Origin: VXNE01 sp965208745
GTDB taxonomy: Bacteria > Pseudomonadota > Gammaproteobacteria > Pseudomonadales > Azotimanducaceae
Reading direction: 5' to 3'
Length of the DNA stretch: 64,000 nt
NCBI GenBank assembly: GCA_965208745.1
Contig: CBDBPN010000004.1
Span: 372,001-436,000, forward strand
The position numbers and the translations under genes are program-made. Shown piece by piece: positions 16,476-24,056 of the stretch. The notes below the pieces were generated by a model, which did not search any database, was not told where the DNA came from, and saw only the letters and a list, made by a program, of their open reading frames with translations. Position 1 is the stretch's first letter. Each line of letters starts with the position of its first letter.

Positions 16476-18191
16476 CTACCCTGGCCGCACCCAGATCGGG
16501 GAACTCCACGCCCGTTCCTGGATCGTTGCGGGCAGGTCCGGCCGCCGCGACGTGCCGGCGCGAATCGCATCCCACGTGGACCAACGGCAGGTGGGGTTCT
16601 CCAGGACGCGCACGTAGTAGAAGGCGCGCTGGCCCGGTTCATAACCGGCGTCCTCCCAGGCGGCTTCCAGCTGCGCGGCGCCCGGCTCGGGGGCGTAGGC
16701 GCACGTCGCGACGTCCACGGTGGCCCCGTTGTCGGGACAGCGGTGTGTCTCGGGATTCACGCTGAGATTGTCAGAACAGGCGACGTCGAAGACCTGCTCC
16801 CTTCCGCGGCCGTCCTCCAGCCAACCCTTCACGATCTGCAACCGCTCCAGCTTCGCACCGGCGGGGTCCGCCATCGCCCACGCCTGGAAGGTCGGCTTGC
16901 CTTCGCCGGCCGTCACCTCGGCGCCCTGCGCTACCGGCGTCCGGAACCCGCCCGTCAGGCGCACCTTGATGCGCGGGCCGCTGGTGCCGAACGTCTCCCG
17001 GCGACGGAACGCCTCGTAGATGGCCTCCCGGGTGTTCTCGGGCGCCCACACGCCCGCGAGCGCGGCGGCGCTGTGATACCGACTCGAAGTTTCCCGGTAG
17101 GCCAGCACCGCCCCGTCCACGGGAACGGAGCCGAACCGCTCCACGGGCGCGTGCGCACCGTACTGCTTCGTGAACGCCTCCTCGGAGTAGGTCTGGCCCG
17201 CGATGTGCGTATCGCTCGCCGCCACGATGCCGTAGCGGTACGGGTTGACCCCGAGGCGCTCGTCGAACTCGAGGCCCCGCAGGAGCGCGTCGCGCACGTA
17301 GCTGCCCTTGGGATCGCTCCGCGCATGTGGCCCCAGCTTGAACGGCCGGATCTCGAACTCGGCCCACTCGTCGTTGGGCGAGAGGAACGGGTGCGTGTCC
17401 GACGTCCCCTTCATCTGGGCGATCTCGACCAGCGGCTCGTTGCGCATGCGCCGTTCGGCGTAGGCGACGTCCATGGGCGAGCCGTCGAAGTACGTGCCCT
17501 CGAACATCCGCCCCCCGGAGAGGTTCGTGTTGTGCGGGATCGCGAGCGCCTCGATGCCGTCGGCCCGGTGGCGGTCCATCCAGTCCCACAGGTCTTCCGG
17601 GTTCAGGGTCTCGATACGGCCGATCAGGAGTTCCGGCACGCGGGTGCCCCGGTAGATCACCACCCGGTGCTGCCCGTCCATGTTCTTCTCCGGCGTGAAC
17701 TCGAAGCCGATGAACGTCGTGAACGTCCCCGGATCGTTGTGCCGCGCCGCGGCCCCCTGGATGTCCTTCCACGCCGTCTTGAGATCCGCCTCGAGGACGC
17801 GGTCGTGCGGGAAACGGAACGCGTCGCCGAAGTCGTTGCGCGCGATGATGTCCTGCACCACCGGATCGTCCCGGTACGGATGGTCCGGGTCGTGTTTCGA
17901 CGCCCACCATTGCCCGAGGAAGAAGTAGTGGTCGGTGACCGCGTAGAAGTCGAGGGGTGTGTGAAGCTGGATCGTGGCGCCGGCAGGGGTCACCATCGGC
18001 TTGCCCTTCGCGAACTCGTAGGCATCGTCCGGCGAGGCCACCGTGCCGAAGAAGAACGAGTCGTAGGAGTAGCGCGTGTGGATGTGGAGATCGCCGAAGT
18101 AGGCGTTGCGCGTGTCGGCCATGACGGCCATGGCAGCAAGACACATCAGCATCAGCACGGACCCGCGGGTGGCGGTCCACTGGATCATCAA
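16476..18191 (-). CDS. Exported DUF3604-family protein
   Basis: A 571-residue protein with a signal peptide (MMIQWTATRGSVLMLMCLAA, cleavage near VMA) followed by a DUF3604 region that covers almost the whole chain. The start of the mature part, YFGDLHIHTRYSYDSF, contains the HxH pattern of PHP-like metal hydrolases, and the family has been considered a metallophosphoesterase-type fold. Further signatures are AIPHNTNLSGG and GIVAASDTHIAG. The function is not established. It is divergent from the toxin-antitoxin module at 18351. Confidence 0.88.
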   Translation of the reverse strand: MMIQWTATRGSVLMLMCLAAMAVMADTRNAYFGDLHIHTRYSYDSFFFGTVASPDDAYEFAKGKPMVTPAGATIQLHTPLDFYAVTDHYFFLGQWWASKHDPDHPYRDDPVVQDIIARNDFGDAFRFPHDRVLEADLKTAWKDIQGAAARHNDPGTFTTFIGFEFTPEKNMDGQHRVVIYRGTRVPELLIGRIETLNPEDLWDWMDRHRADGIEALAIPHNTNLSGGRMFEGTYFDGSPMDVAYAERRMRNEPLVEIAQMKGTSDTHPFLSPNDEWAEFEIRPFKLGPHARSDPKGSYVRDALLRGLEFDERLGVNPYRYGIVAASDTHIAGQTYSEEAFTKQYGAHAPVERFGSVPVDGAVLAYRETSSRYHSAAALAGVWAPENTREAIYEAFRRRETFGTSGPRIKVRLTGGFRTPVAQGAEVTAGEGKPTFQAWAMADPAGAKLERLQIVKGWLEDGRGREQVFDVACSDNLSVNPETHRCPDNGATVDVATCAYAPEPGAAQLEAAWEDAGYEPGQRAFYYVRVLENPTCRWSTWDAIRAGTSRRPDLPATIQERAWSSPIWVRPG

Positions 18192-18291
18192 CAGGCCCCC
18201 AAGCCAGGCTCGCGGACCAGCCTAAGCGCATGTCCGAGTCCGGTCCAGATGCGCACCGTGAAGAGTCCGGCAATCGCGGAACGCACATATG

Positions 18292-18307
18292 TACAAAATT
18301 GTATAGT
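18292..18307 (+). promoter_or_regulatory. Promoter/operator of the RHH-PIN module
   Basis: TACAA (18292-18296) and TTGTA (18299-18303) form a perfect inverted repeat around AA, and a -10-like TATAGT (18302-18307) overlaps its right arm. It lies about 45 bases before the antitoxin start in an AT-rich island. Ribbon-helix-helix antitoxins commonly bind such short palindromes over their own promoter. No convincing -35 box is visible. Confidence 0.5.
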
Positions 18308-18350
18308 AGGCTTGGCAATGTCAGCTTGGCGTCTCGAAGAGGAACCGACC

Positions 18351-18671
18351 ATGCCGCCCGCAAAGGGTCAAGAGCCCCAACCGGAGCACATCGAGCCGGT
18401 CAAGCGGCTCAGCGTGAATCTGCCCGAGAGCCTGCACCTGCGCTTCAAGACGGCCTGCAGCGCGACGCGTCGCCGCATGGTCAGCGAAGTCCTCGATCTG
18501 GTCGAACGCCGCACCGCGGAGCTCGAGGAGGAAGCCGGTTTGTGGCGTAGCGGCGACGACCCGGCAGCGCGCCGCCGCGGCGTGATCGAACGAGCGTTGG
18601 CCTGCAATCACCCGACGGGCGACATCGACGAGATGCTGGCGGACATCGAGCGGGGTCGTGATCTTCGTTGA
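18351..18671 (+). CDS. Ribbon-helix-helix antitoxin-like protein
   Basis: A 106-residue protein. Residues about 15-50 (VKRLSVNLPESLHLRFKTAC and onward to MVSEVLDLVERR) read as a ribbon-helix-helix DNA-binding domain of the ParG/Arc type, followed by an acidic helical tail likely to bind the toxin. ATG 18351 is favoured by AGAGGA eight bases upstream; an earlier ATG at 18318 is in frame. The end overlaps the PIN gene by 14 bases, typical of toxin-antitoxin pairs. Confidence 0.75.
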   Translation: MPPAKGQEPQPEHIEPVKRLSVNLPESLHLRFKTACSATRRRMVSEVLDLVERRTAELEEEAGLWRSGDDPAARRRGVIERALACNHPTGDIDEMLADIERGRDLR

Positions 18672-19047
18672 CTCCAACGTCCCCATGTACCTCGTGGGCG
18701 CGTCGCACCCGAACCGGGATCGGGCGGCGGAGTTCCTCGCACGAGCCCCGTCCGAGCGCCTCGTCACAAGCGCGGAGGTCTACCAGGAGGTCATCCACAG
18801 GTACGCATCGATCTCGCGACACGAGGCGATCGGCGATGCCTTCCACCTACTGGACGATCTCGTCACCACCGTGTTCCCGATCACCCGGGCCGATGTCGGG
18901 CTGGCGGAGGAGATCATCGCGGCGCATCCCGAGCTGTCGAGTCGGGACTGCCTGCACCTCGCCGTGATGCAGGCCAACGGCATCTCGCGCGCCCTGACTT
19001 TCGACCGAGGATTCGCGTCGTACCCGAACGTCACGGTCCTGCCTTGA
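18658..19047 (+). CDS. VapC-like PIN-domain toxin
   Basis: A 129-residue PIN ribonuclease. Acidic site residues are Asp5 (IFVDSNVPMY), Glu in SAEVYQEVIHRY, Asp in LSSRDCLHLAVM and Asp in LTFDRGF. It starts with GTG inside the antitoxin gene (14-base overlap), so translation is coupled. A rho-independent terminator follows the stop directly. This is a second, unrelated PIN module, about 6 kb from the Phd-linked one. Confidence 0.88.
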   Translation: MIFVDSNVPMYLVGASHPNRDRAAEFLARAPSERLVTSAEVYQEVIHRYASISRHEAIGDAFHLLDDLVTTVFPITRADVGLAEEIIAAHPELSSRDCLHLAVMQANGISRALTFDRGFASYPNVTVLP

Positions 19048-19049
19048 CG

Positions 19050-19071
19050 ACGGCCCTTCCGGGGCCGTTTT
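19050..19071 (+). terminator. Rho-independent terminator after the PIN toxin
   Basis: ACGGCCC (19050-19056) pairs with GGGCCGT (19062-19068) around a TTCCG loop and is followed by a short T run. It begins three bases after the toxin stop and separates the module from the nuo operon. Confidence 0.7.
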
Positions 19072-19077
19072 CCCGGC

Positions 19078-19113
19078 CCCGTTCTGGCGTCCGAACGGGT
19101 CGGCCTGTATAGT
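19078..19113 (+). promoter_or_regulatory. Possible nuo operon promoter region
   Basis: A -10-like TATAGT at 19108-19113 lies about 95 bases before nuoA, in the only sizeable gap upstream of the operon. A perfect 7-bp inverted repeat, CCCGTTC (19078-19084) with GAACGGG (19093-19099), sits just upstream and could be a regulator site or part of the upstream terminator. No good -35 box is seen. Confidence 0.35.
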
Positions 19114-19207
19114 ACCGCCCGCCGTCGCCGGGCTCCCTGAAAGACCGGCGCAACAGTGCGGCGCCCACAACGAAATCACGGCGAAGAGGAGCCACTTCGG
19201 ACCGCCG

Positions 19208-19636
19208 ATGACGGAAGGTCACGACATCCTGCCGTTCCTGCTCTATGCGCTGACGGTGGCCGCGCTGCTCGCCGTGTCCCTCACCGCCGCATGGTTCATC
19301 GGAGCCAAGGCGCGGCACGGCGGCGCCCGGACCATCCCGTTCGAATCCGGCGTCGTCCCCGCGGGCGATGCCGAGGAGAGCCGGTTCTCCATCGAGTTCT
19401 ACCTGATCGCCATGTTCTTCGTGATCTTCGATCTCGAGACCATCTTCATCATCGGCTGGGCGGTCGCCTTCTTCGAGCTTGGCTGGCGCGGCTACATCGG
19501 CGCCGGCGTGTTCATCGTCATACTGCTGGTCGCGCTGGTCTACGAGTACCGGAGCGGCGCCCTGGACTGGGGCATCAAGAGCCGCCACGCCCGTACGCCC
19601 GGCTACGCGCAGGCCGGCGCCAGCGGGAACGGTTGA
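19208..19636 (+). CDS. nuoA: NADH-quinone oxidoreductase subunit A
   Basis: A 142-residue membrane subunit at the junction of the peripheral and membrane arms of complex I. Three transmembrane helices are at about residues 8-28, 60-82 and 88-110. The conserved loop PFESGVVPAGDAEESRFSIEF lies between helices 1 and 2, and DLETIFIIGWAV in helix 2 carries the conserved acidic pair. First gene of a complete nuoABCDEFGHIJKLMN operon with E. coli order. Confidence 0.96.
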   Translation: MTEGHDILPFLLYALTVAALLAVSLTAAWFIGAKARHGGARTIPFESGVVPAGDAEESRFSIEFYLIAMFFVIFDLETIFIIGWAVAFFELGWRGYIGAGVFIVILLVALVYEYRSGALDWGIKSRHARTPGYAQAGASGNG

Positions 19637-19640
19637 CCCG

Positions 19641-20318
19641 ATGCAGTGGCGACTCATCAAGACCGAAGCCGACGCCCCGATGGCCGAGGTCGACGCCGCC
19701 TACGAGGAGGACGCCGCGCGCGGGGTCCTGACGGCGAAGCTCGAGGACCTCGTCGCGTGGGGCCGGGCCAACTCGATCTGGCCGTTCAACTTCGGGCTCT
19801 CGTGCTGCTACGTGGAGATGGCGACGGCGCTCACGTCGCGCCACGACGCCGCCCGCTTCGGCGCCGAGGTCATTCGCGCGACGCCGCGCCAGGCGGACCT
19901 GATCGTGGTGTCCGGCACGGTGTTCCGGAAGATGGCGCCCGTGCTGCAGCACCTCTACGAACAGCTCCTCGAGCCTCGCTGGGTGATCTCGATGGGCTCG
20001 TGCGCGAACTCCGGCGGCATGTTCGATGTCTACAGCGTCGTGCAGGGTGCCGACAAGTTCCTGCCGGTCGACGTCTACGTGCCCGGCTGTCCGCCCCGGC
20101 CCGAGGCCTTCATGCAGGGCCTGACGCTGCTGCAGGAGTCCATCCGGAACACCCGCCGGCCGCTCTCCTGGATGATCGGGGAGGACGGCTCCGTATCGAA
20201 GTACGCACCGAGCCAGCGCGACGAGCGCAACGCCGAGCGCATGCGGGTGTCGACCCTGGATGAGCCGACTTCGGTGGGAGACGCGCCGCTCTCGGACGCG
20301 TTGCTGAAACGGCGGTAG
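19641..20318 (+). CDS. nuoB: NADH-quinone oxidoreductase subunit B
   Basis: A 225-residue subunit that holds the terminal 4Fe-4S cluster N2, which hands electrons to quinone. Ligands are the tandem Cys55-Cys56 (GLSCCYVEMA), the Cys in MGSCANSGG and the Cys in VPGCPPRPEAF. ATG 19641 is four bases after the nuoA stop. The C-terminal extension after the last motif (about 60 residues) is charged and poorly conserved. Confidence 0.96.
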   Translation: MQWRLIKTEADAPMAEVDAAYEEDAARGVLTAKLEDLVAWGRANSIWPFNFGLSCCYVEMATALTSRHDAARFGAEVIRATPRQADLIVVSGTVFRKMAPVLQHLYEQLLEPRWVISMGSCANSGGMFDVYSVVQGADKFLPVDVYVPGCPPRPEAFMQGLTLLQESIRNTRRPLSWMIGEDGSVSKYAPSQRDERNAERMRVSTLDEPTSVGDAPLSDALLKRR

Positions 20319-20325
20319 CGGGGCC

Positions 20326-22221
20326 ATGAGCGAAACGCTGGCTCCCGGACTCGACGAACCGGGTGCTTTCCCGCGAGGGGCAGGCCCCTCGGGCACCCCG
20401 GCTGAGGGCTCTCTCTCCCGAGGGGCGAGCCCCTCGCGCACCCCGGCTGAGGGCTCTCTCTCCCGAGGGGCGAGCCCCTCGCGCACCCCGGCTGAGGGCT
20501 CCATCTCCGCGCTCCGCGCGCGGTTCGGGGACGACTGCGTCACGCAGGAGACCGCCGACGGCATCCCGACGCTCTGGGTGGACAAGTCCCGGGTCGTCGA
20601 CGTGCTCGGCCACCTGAAGCGGGAAGAGGGCTTCGAGCTGCTCTTCGACCTGTCCGCGATCGACGAGCGCACCCGGCAGTTCCGCGACGGCCAGCCGGAC
20701 TCCGATTTCACGGTCTTCTACCACCTGATGTCGCTACGGCACGACACCGACATACGCATCAAGGCGGCGTTGCCCGAGAACGGCGCTTCGCTGCCCACGG
20801 TGACTTCGGTCTACCCGGTGGCGGACTGGTACGAGCGCGAGGCGTTCGACATGTTCGGCATCGACTTCGCCGGACACCCCAACCTGCGCCGCATCCTCAC
20901 GCCGCCGAACTGGGAGGGGCATCCGCTGCGCAAGGAGCATCCGGCGCGCGCCACGGAGATGGACCCCTTCACGATGACCCCGGAGTTCCAGGAGTCGCAG
21001 CAGGAGGGGCTGCGTTTCGTGCCCGAGGAGTGGGGCATGAGCCGGGAGGCCCAGCACACCGACTTCATGTTCCTGAACCTCGGCCCGAACCACCCGAGCG
21101 TGCACGGCGTGTTCCGCATCGCGCTGCAGCTCGACGGCGAGGTCATCGTGCAGGCGGTGCCCGACATCGGCTACCACCACCGCGCCCAGGAGAAGATGGC
21201 GGAGCGCCAGAGCTGGCACACCTACATCCCCTACACCGACCGCGTCGACTACCTCGGCGGCGTGATGAACAACCTGCCCTACGTCATGAACGTCGAGAAC
21301 ATGGCGGGCATCGAGGTGCCGGACCGCGCCCAGTACATCCGCGTGATGCTGTCGGAGTTCTTCCGCATCGCGAGCCACCTCCTCTTCTACGGCACCTACG
21401 CCCAGGACGTCGGCCAGATGTCGCCGGTCTTCTACATGTTCGCGGACCGCGAGCGCCTGTTCTCGATCGTCGAGGCGATCACGGGCGGCCGCATGCATCC
21501 GAGCTGGTTCCGTATCGGCGGCGTCACGCAGGACCTGCCGAAGGGCTGGGACCGGATGGTGCTCGACTTCGTGAAGTACATGCCGAAGCGCATGGACCAC
21601 TACGAGAAGATGGCGCTCAAGAACAACATCCTGAAGAAGCGCTCGATCGGCATCGGCGCGTACAACACCGAGGAAGGCCTCGAGTGGGGCATCACCGGCC
21701 CGTCGCTGCGGGCGACCGGGTGCGACTGGGACCTGCGCAAGAACCGCCCGTACAGCGGCTACGACCAGCTCGAGTTCGAGATCCCGACCGCCGAGAACGG
21801 GGACGTCTACGACCGCGCCGTCGTGCGGGCGGAAGAGATCCGGCAGAGCCTGCGCATCATCGAGCAGTGCGCCCGCGACATGCCGCCGGGCCCCTACAAG
21901 GCCAACCACCGGCTGACCACGCCGCCGGCCAAGGAGCGCACGATGCAGGACATCGAGACGCTCATCCACCACTTCCTGAACGTGAGCTGGGGTCCCGTGA
22001 TCGCGCCGTCGGAGTCCGCGACGACCATCGAGGCGACCAAGGGCTGGAACTCCTACTACTCGGTGTCCGACGGCGGCACGATGGCCTACCGGACGCGCAT
22101 CCGCACGCCGTCGTTCCCCGCGCTGCAGCAGATCCCGTTCATCAGCAACGGGTTCATGGTCGCCGACCTGATCGCCATCATCGCGAGCATCGACTTCGTC
22201 ATGGCGGACGTGGACCGATGA
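20326..22221 (+). CDS. nuoCD: NADH-quinone oxidoreductase fused subunit C/D
   Basis: A 631-residue fusion of the 30-kDa (C) and 49-kDa (D) subunits, the arrangement found in E. coli and relatives. The C part runs from about residue 64 (ALRARFGDDC) to about 210, including NWEGHPLRKEHPAR. The D part begins near DFMFLNLGPNHPS, includes GYHHRAQEKMAERQSWH at the quinone site, and ends in SIDFVMADVDR. The first about 63 residues are an extra, probably disordered leader made largely of 15-residue repeats (EGSLSRGASPSRTPA) coded by a 45-bp tandem repeat. That leader is not found in E. coli NuoCD. The gene is seven bases after nuoB. Confidence 0.95.
   Translation: MSETLAPGLDEPGAFPRGAGPSGTPAEGSLSRGASPSRTPAEGSLSRGASPSRTPAEGSISALRARFGDDCVTQETADGIPTLWVDKSRVVDVLGHLKREEGFELLFDLSAIDERTRQFRDGQPDSDFTVFYHLMSLRHDTDIRIKAALPENGASLPTVTSVYPVADWYEREAFDMFGIDFAGHPNLRRILTPPNWEGHPLRKEHPARATEMDPFTMTPEFQESQQEGLRFVPEEWGMSREAQHTDFMFLNLGPNHPSVHGVFRIALQLDGEVIVQAVPDIGYHHRAQEKMAERQSWHTYIPYTDRVDYLGGVMNNLPYVMNVENMAGIEVPDRAQYIRVMLSEFFRIASHLLFYGTYAQDVGQMSPVFYMFADRERLFSIVEAITGGRMHPSWFRIGGVTQDLPKGWDRMVLDFVKYMPKRMDHYEKMALKNNILKKRSIGIGAYNTEEGLEWGITGPSLRATGCDWDLRKNRPYSGYDQLEFEIPTAENGDVYDRAVVRAEEIRQSLRIIEQCARDMPPGPYKANHRLTTPPAKERTMQDIETLIHHFLNVSWGPVIAPSESATTIEATKGWNSYYSVSDGGTMAYRTRIRTPSFPALQQIPFISNGFMVADLIAIIASIDFVMADVDR
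20361..20489 (+). repeat. In-frame 45-bp tandem repeat with internal palindrome, inside nuoCD
   Basis: Two identical 45-bp units lie at 20400-20444 and 20445-20489, preceded by a diverged copy at about 20361-20399. Each exact unit contains GAGGGG-CGAG-CCCCTC, a 6-bp hairpin, and codes 15 residues. Because 45 is a multiple of three the nuoCD frame is kept. The pattern resembles palindromic elements that insert in frame into coding genes. Confidence 0.85.
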
Positions 22222-22718
22222 GCGAACCGGTCCGGAGCTTCGAGCCCGTCGAGCAGCTTTCCGAGGAGGAAGTCGCCCTCATCGAGCACGAGTGCGCGCA
22301 CCTGCCGGACCGCCAGTCCGCCGCCATCGACGCCATGATGATCGTGCAGAAGCACCGCGGCTGGGTGTCGGACGCGAGCCTCGCCGCCATCGGGCGGCTC
22401 CTCGGCATGTCCGTCGCCGCCCTCGACGCCATCGCGACCTTCTACAACCGCATCTTCCGCCAGCCCGTGGGACGTCACGTGGTCATGGTCTGCGACAGTG
22501 TGAGCTGCTACATCATGGGCGCCGATGGCCTCGCCCGCGACATCCAGAAGCACCTCGGCATCGCATACGGCGAGACGACCCCGGACGGCCGTTTCACGCT
22601 GCTCCCCATCGTCTGCCTCGGCGCCTGCGACAAGGCGCCGACGATGCTCGTCGACGAGGAACTGATCGAGAACGTGCGCAGCGAAGACCTCGCCCGTGTC
22701 TTCGGCCGCTTCGAATAG
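22218..22718 (+). CDS. nuoE: NADH-quinone oxidoreductase subunit E
   Basis: A 166-residue thioredoxin-like subunit of the NADH dehydrogenase module with the 2Fe-2S cluster N1a. Ligands are the C-x4-C pair in VCDSVSCYIMG and the C-x3-C pair in IVCLGACDKAP. The N-terminal helical part includes IDAMMIVQKHRGWVSD. ATG overlaps the nuoCD stop (ATGA). Confidence 0.95.
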   Translation: MSEPVRSFEPVEQLSEEEVALIEHECAHLPDRQSAAIDAMMIVQKHRGWVSDASLAAIGRLLGMSVAALDAIATFYNRIFRQPVGRHVVMVCDSVSCYIMGADGLARDIQKHLGIAYGETTPDGRFTLLPIVCLGACDKAPTMLVDEELIENVRSEDLARVFGRFE

Positions 22719-22732
22719 CACGGCAGGCAAGC

Positions 22733-24049
22733 GTGACGCAGAAGCCCCTCACCGAACGCATCGACCGGCACGGCCACGTCGGCATCGACGACTGCGAGGC
22801 CGGCGGCGGCTACGCGGCCGCGCGCCGCGCGTTACGGGAGATGACGCCCGGCGAGGTGATCGACCTCGTCAAGGACGCCAACCTGCGCGGCCGCGGCGGC
22901 GCCGGGTTCCCCACCGGCGTCAAATGGAGCTTCGTGCCCCGGGGCGACGCCGCGGGCAAGGGACCGAAGTACCTCGTCTGCAACGCCGACGAGATGGAGC
23001 CCGGCACGTTCAAGGACCGCTACCTCATGGAGCGCGATCCCCACCTCCTGATCGAGGGGATGATCATCGGCGCGTACGCCATCGGCGCCGGGGTCGCCTA
23101 CGTCTTCCTGCGCGGCGAGTACTTCGAGTCGCACCGCGCGCTGGACGCCGCCATCCGGGACGCGCACGAACGCGGCTATCTCGGCAAGGACATCTTCGGC
23201 TCCGGCTTCGACCTGGACCTGCGCATCCACGGTTCGGCCGGGCGCTACATCTGCGGCGAGGAGACCGCCCTCCTGAACGCCCTCGAGGGCAAACGCGCGC
23301 AGCCGCGCCTCAAGCCGCCCTTCCCGCCCGCGAGCGGCGCCTGGGGACGGCCGACCATCGTCAACAACGTCGAGACCCTCTGCAACGTGCCCGCCATCGT
23401 GGCGCACGGTGCCGAGTGGTTCCGCGACCTCGGCCTGACCGACGACGCCGGCACCAAGCTCTACGGGGCATCGGGGCGCGTGCAACAGCCGGGCCTCTGG
23501 GAACTGCCGATGGGCACGCCGATCCGGGAGATCGTCGAGGTGCACGCCGGCGGCATGCAGGACGGCTACAAACTGCGCGGCATCCTGCCTGGCGGCGCCT
23601 CCACGGACTTCCTCGTGGAGCAGCATTTCGATCTCCCCATGGACTACGGCGCCATCGCCGCCGCCGGCAGCCGGATGGGCACGGGCACCATGATCCTGAT
23701 GGACGACTCGGTCTGCCCGGTGGACCTGTCCCGCAACCTGCAGCACTTCTTCGCGCAGGAGTCGTGCGGGTTCTGCACGCCCTGCCGGGAAGGGCTGCCG
23801 TGGATCGAGGAACTGCTGACCGACATCGAGGAGGGCCGCGGCCGGCCCGGCGACATCGAGTTGCTGGAGAAGCACGGCGGCTACATCGGCGCCCCCGGCA
23901 ACACCTTCTGCCTGCACGCGGCCGGCGCCATCGAACCGCTGTCGAGCGCGCTCAAGTACTTCCGGGCGGACTTCGAGGCACACATCGAGCGTGGCGGCTG
24001 TCCGTACCGGACGGGTCCGGTGAAACGCGTGGGGATGGGGACGAGGTAG
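22733..24049 (+). CDS. nuoF: NADH-quinone oxidoreductase subunit F
   Basis: A 438-residue subunit that binds NADH, FMN and the 4Fe-4S cluster N3. The flavin/NADH glycine-rich loop is LRGRGGAGFPTGVKW, followed by GRYICGEETALLNALEG. Cluster ligands are in ESCGFCTPCREG and NTFCLHAAG. I chose GTG 22733, 14 bases after nuoE, since the longer open frame overlaps nuoE. Confidence 0.95.
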   Translation: MTQKPLTERIDRHGHVGIDDCEAGGGYAAARRALREMTPGEVIDLVKDANLRGRGGAGFPTGVKWSFVPRGDAAGKGPKYLVCNADEMEPGTFKDRYLMERDPHLLIEGMIIGAYAIGAGVAYVFLRGEYFESHRALDAAIRDAHERGYLGKDIFGSGFDLDLRIHGSAGRYICGEETALLNALEGKRAQPRLKPPFPPASGAWGRPTIVNNVETLCNVPAIVAHGAEWFRDLGLTDDAGTKLYGASGRVQQPGLWELPMGTPIREIVEVHAGGMQDGYKLRGILPGGASTDFLVEQHFDLPMDYGAIAAAGSRMGTGTMILMDDSVCPVDLSRNLQHFFAQESCGFCTPCREGLPWIEELLTDIEEGRGRPGDIELLEKHGGYIGAPGNTFCLHAAGAIEPLSSALKYFRADFEAHIERGGCPYRTGPVKRVGMGTR

Positions 24050-24056
24050 GCAACCC

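Noticed and set aside
20361..20489. CRISPR array
   Set aside because: The units are directly adjacent without spacers and are translated as part of nuoCD.
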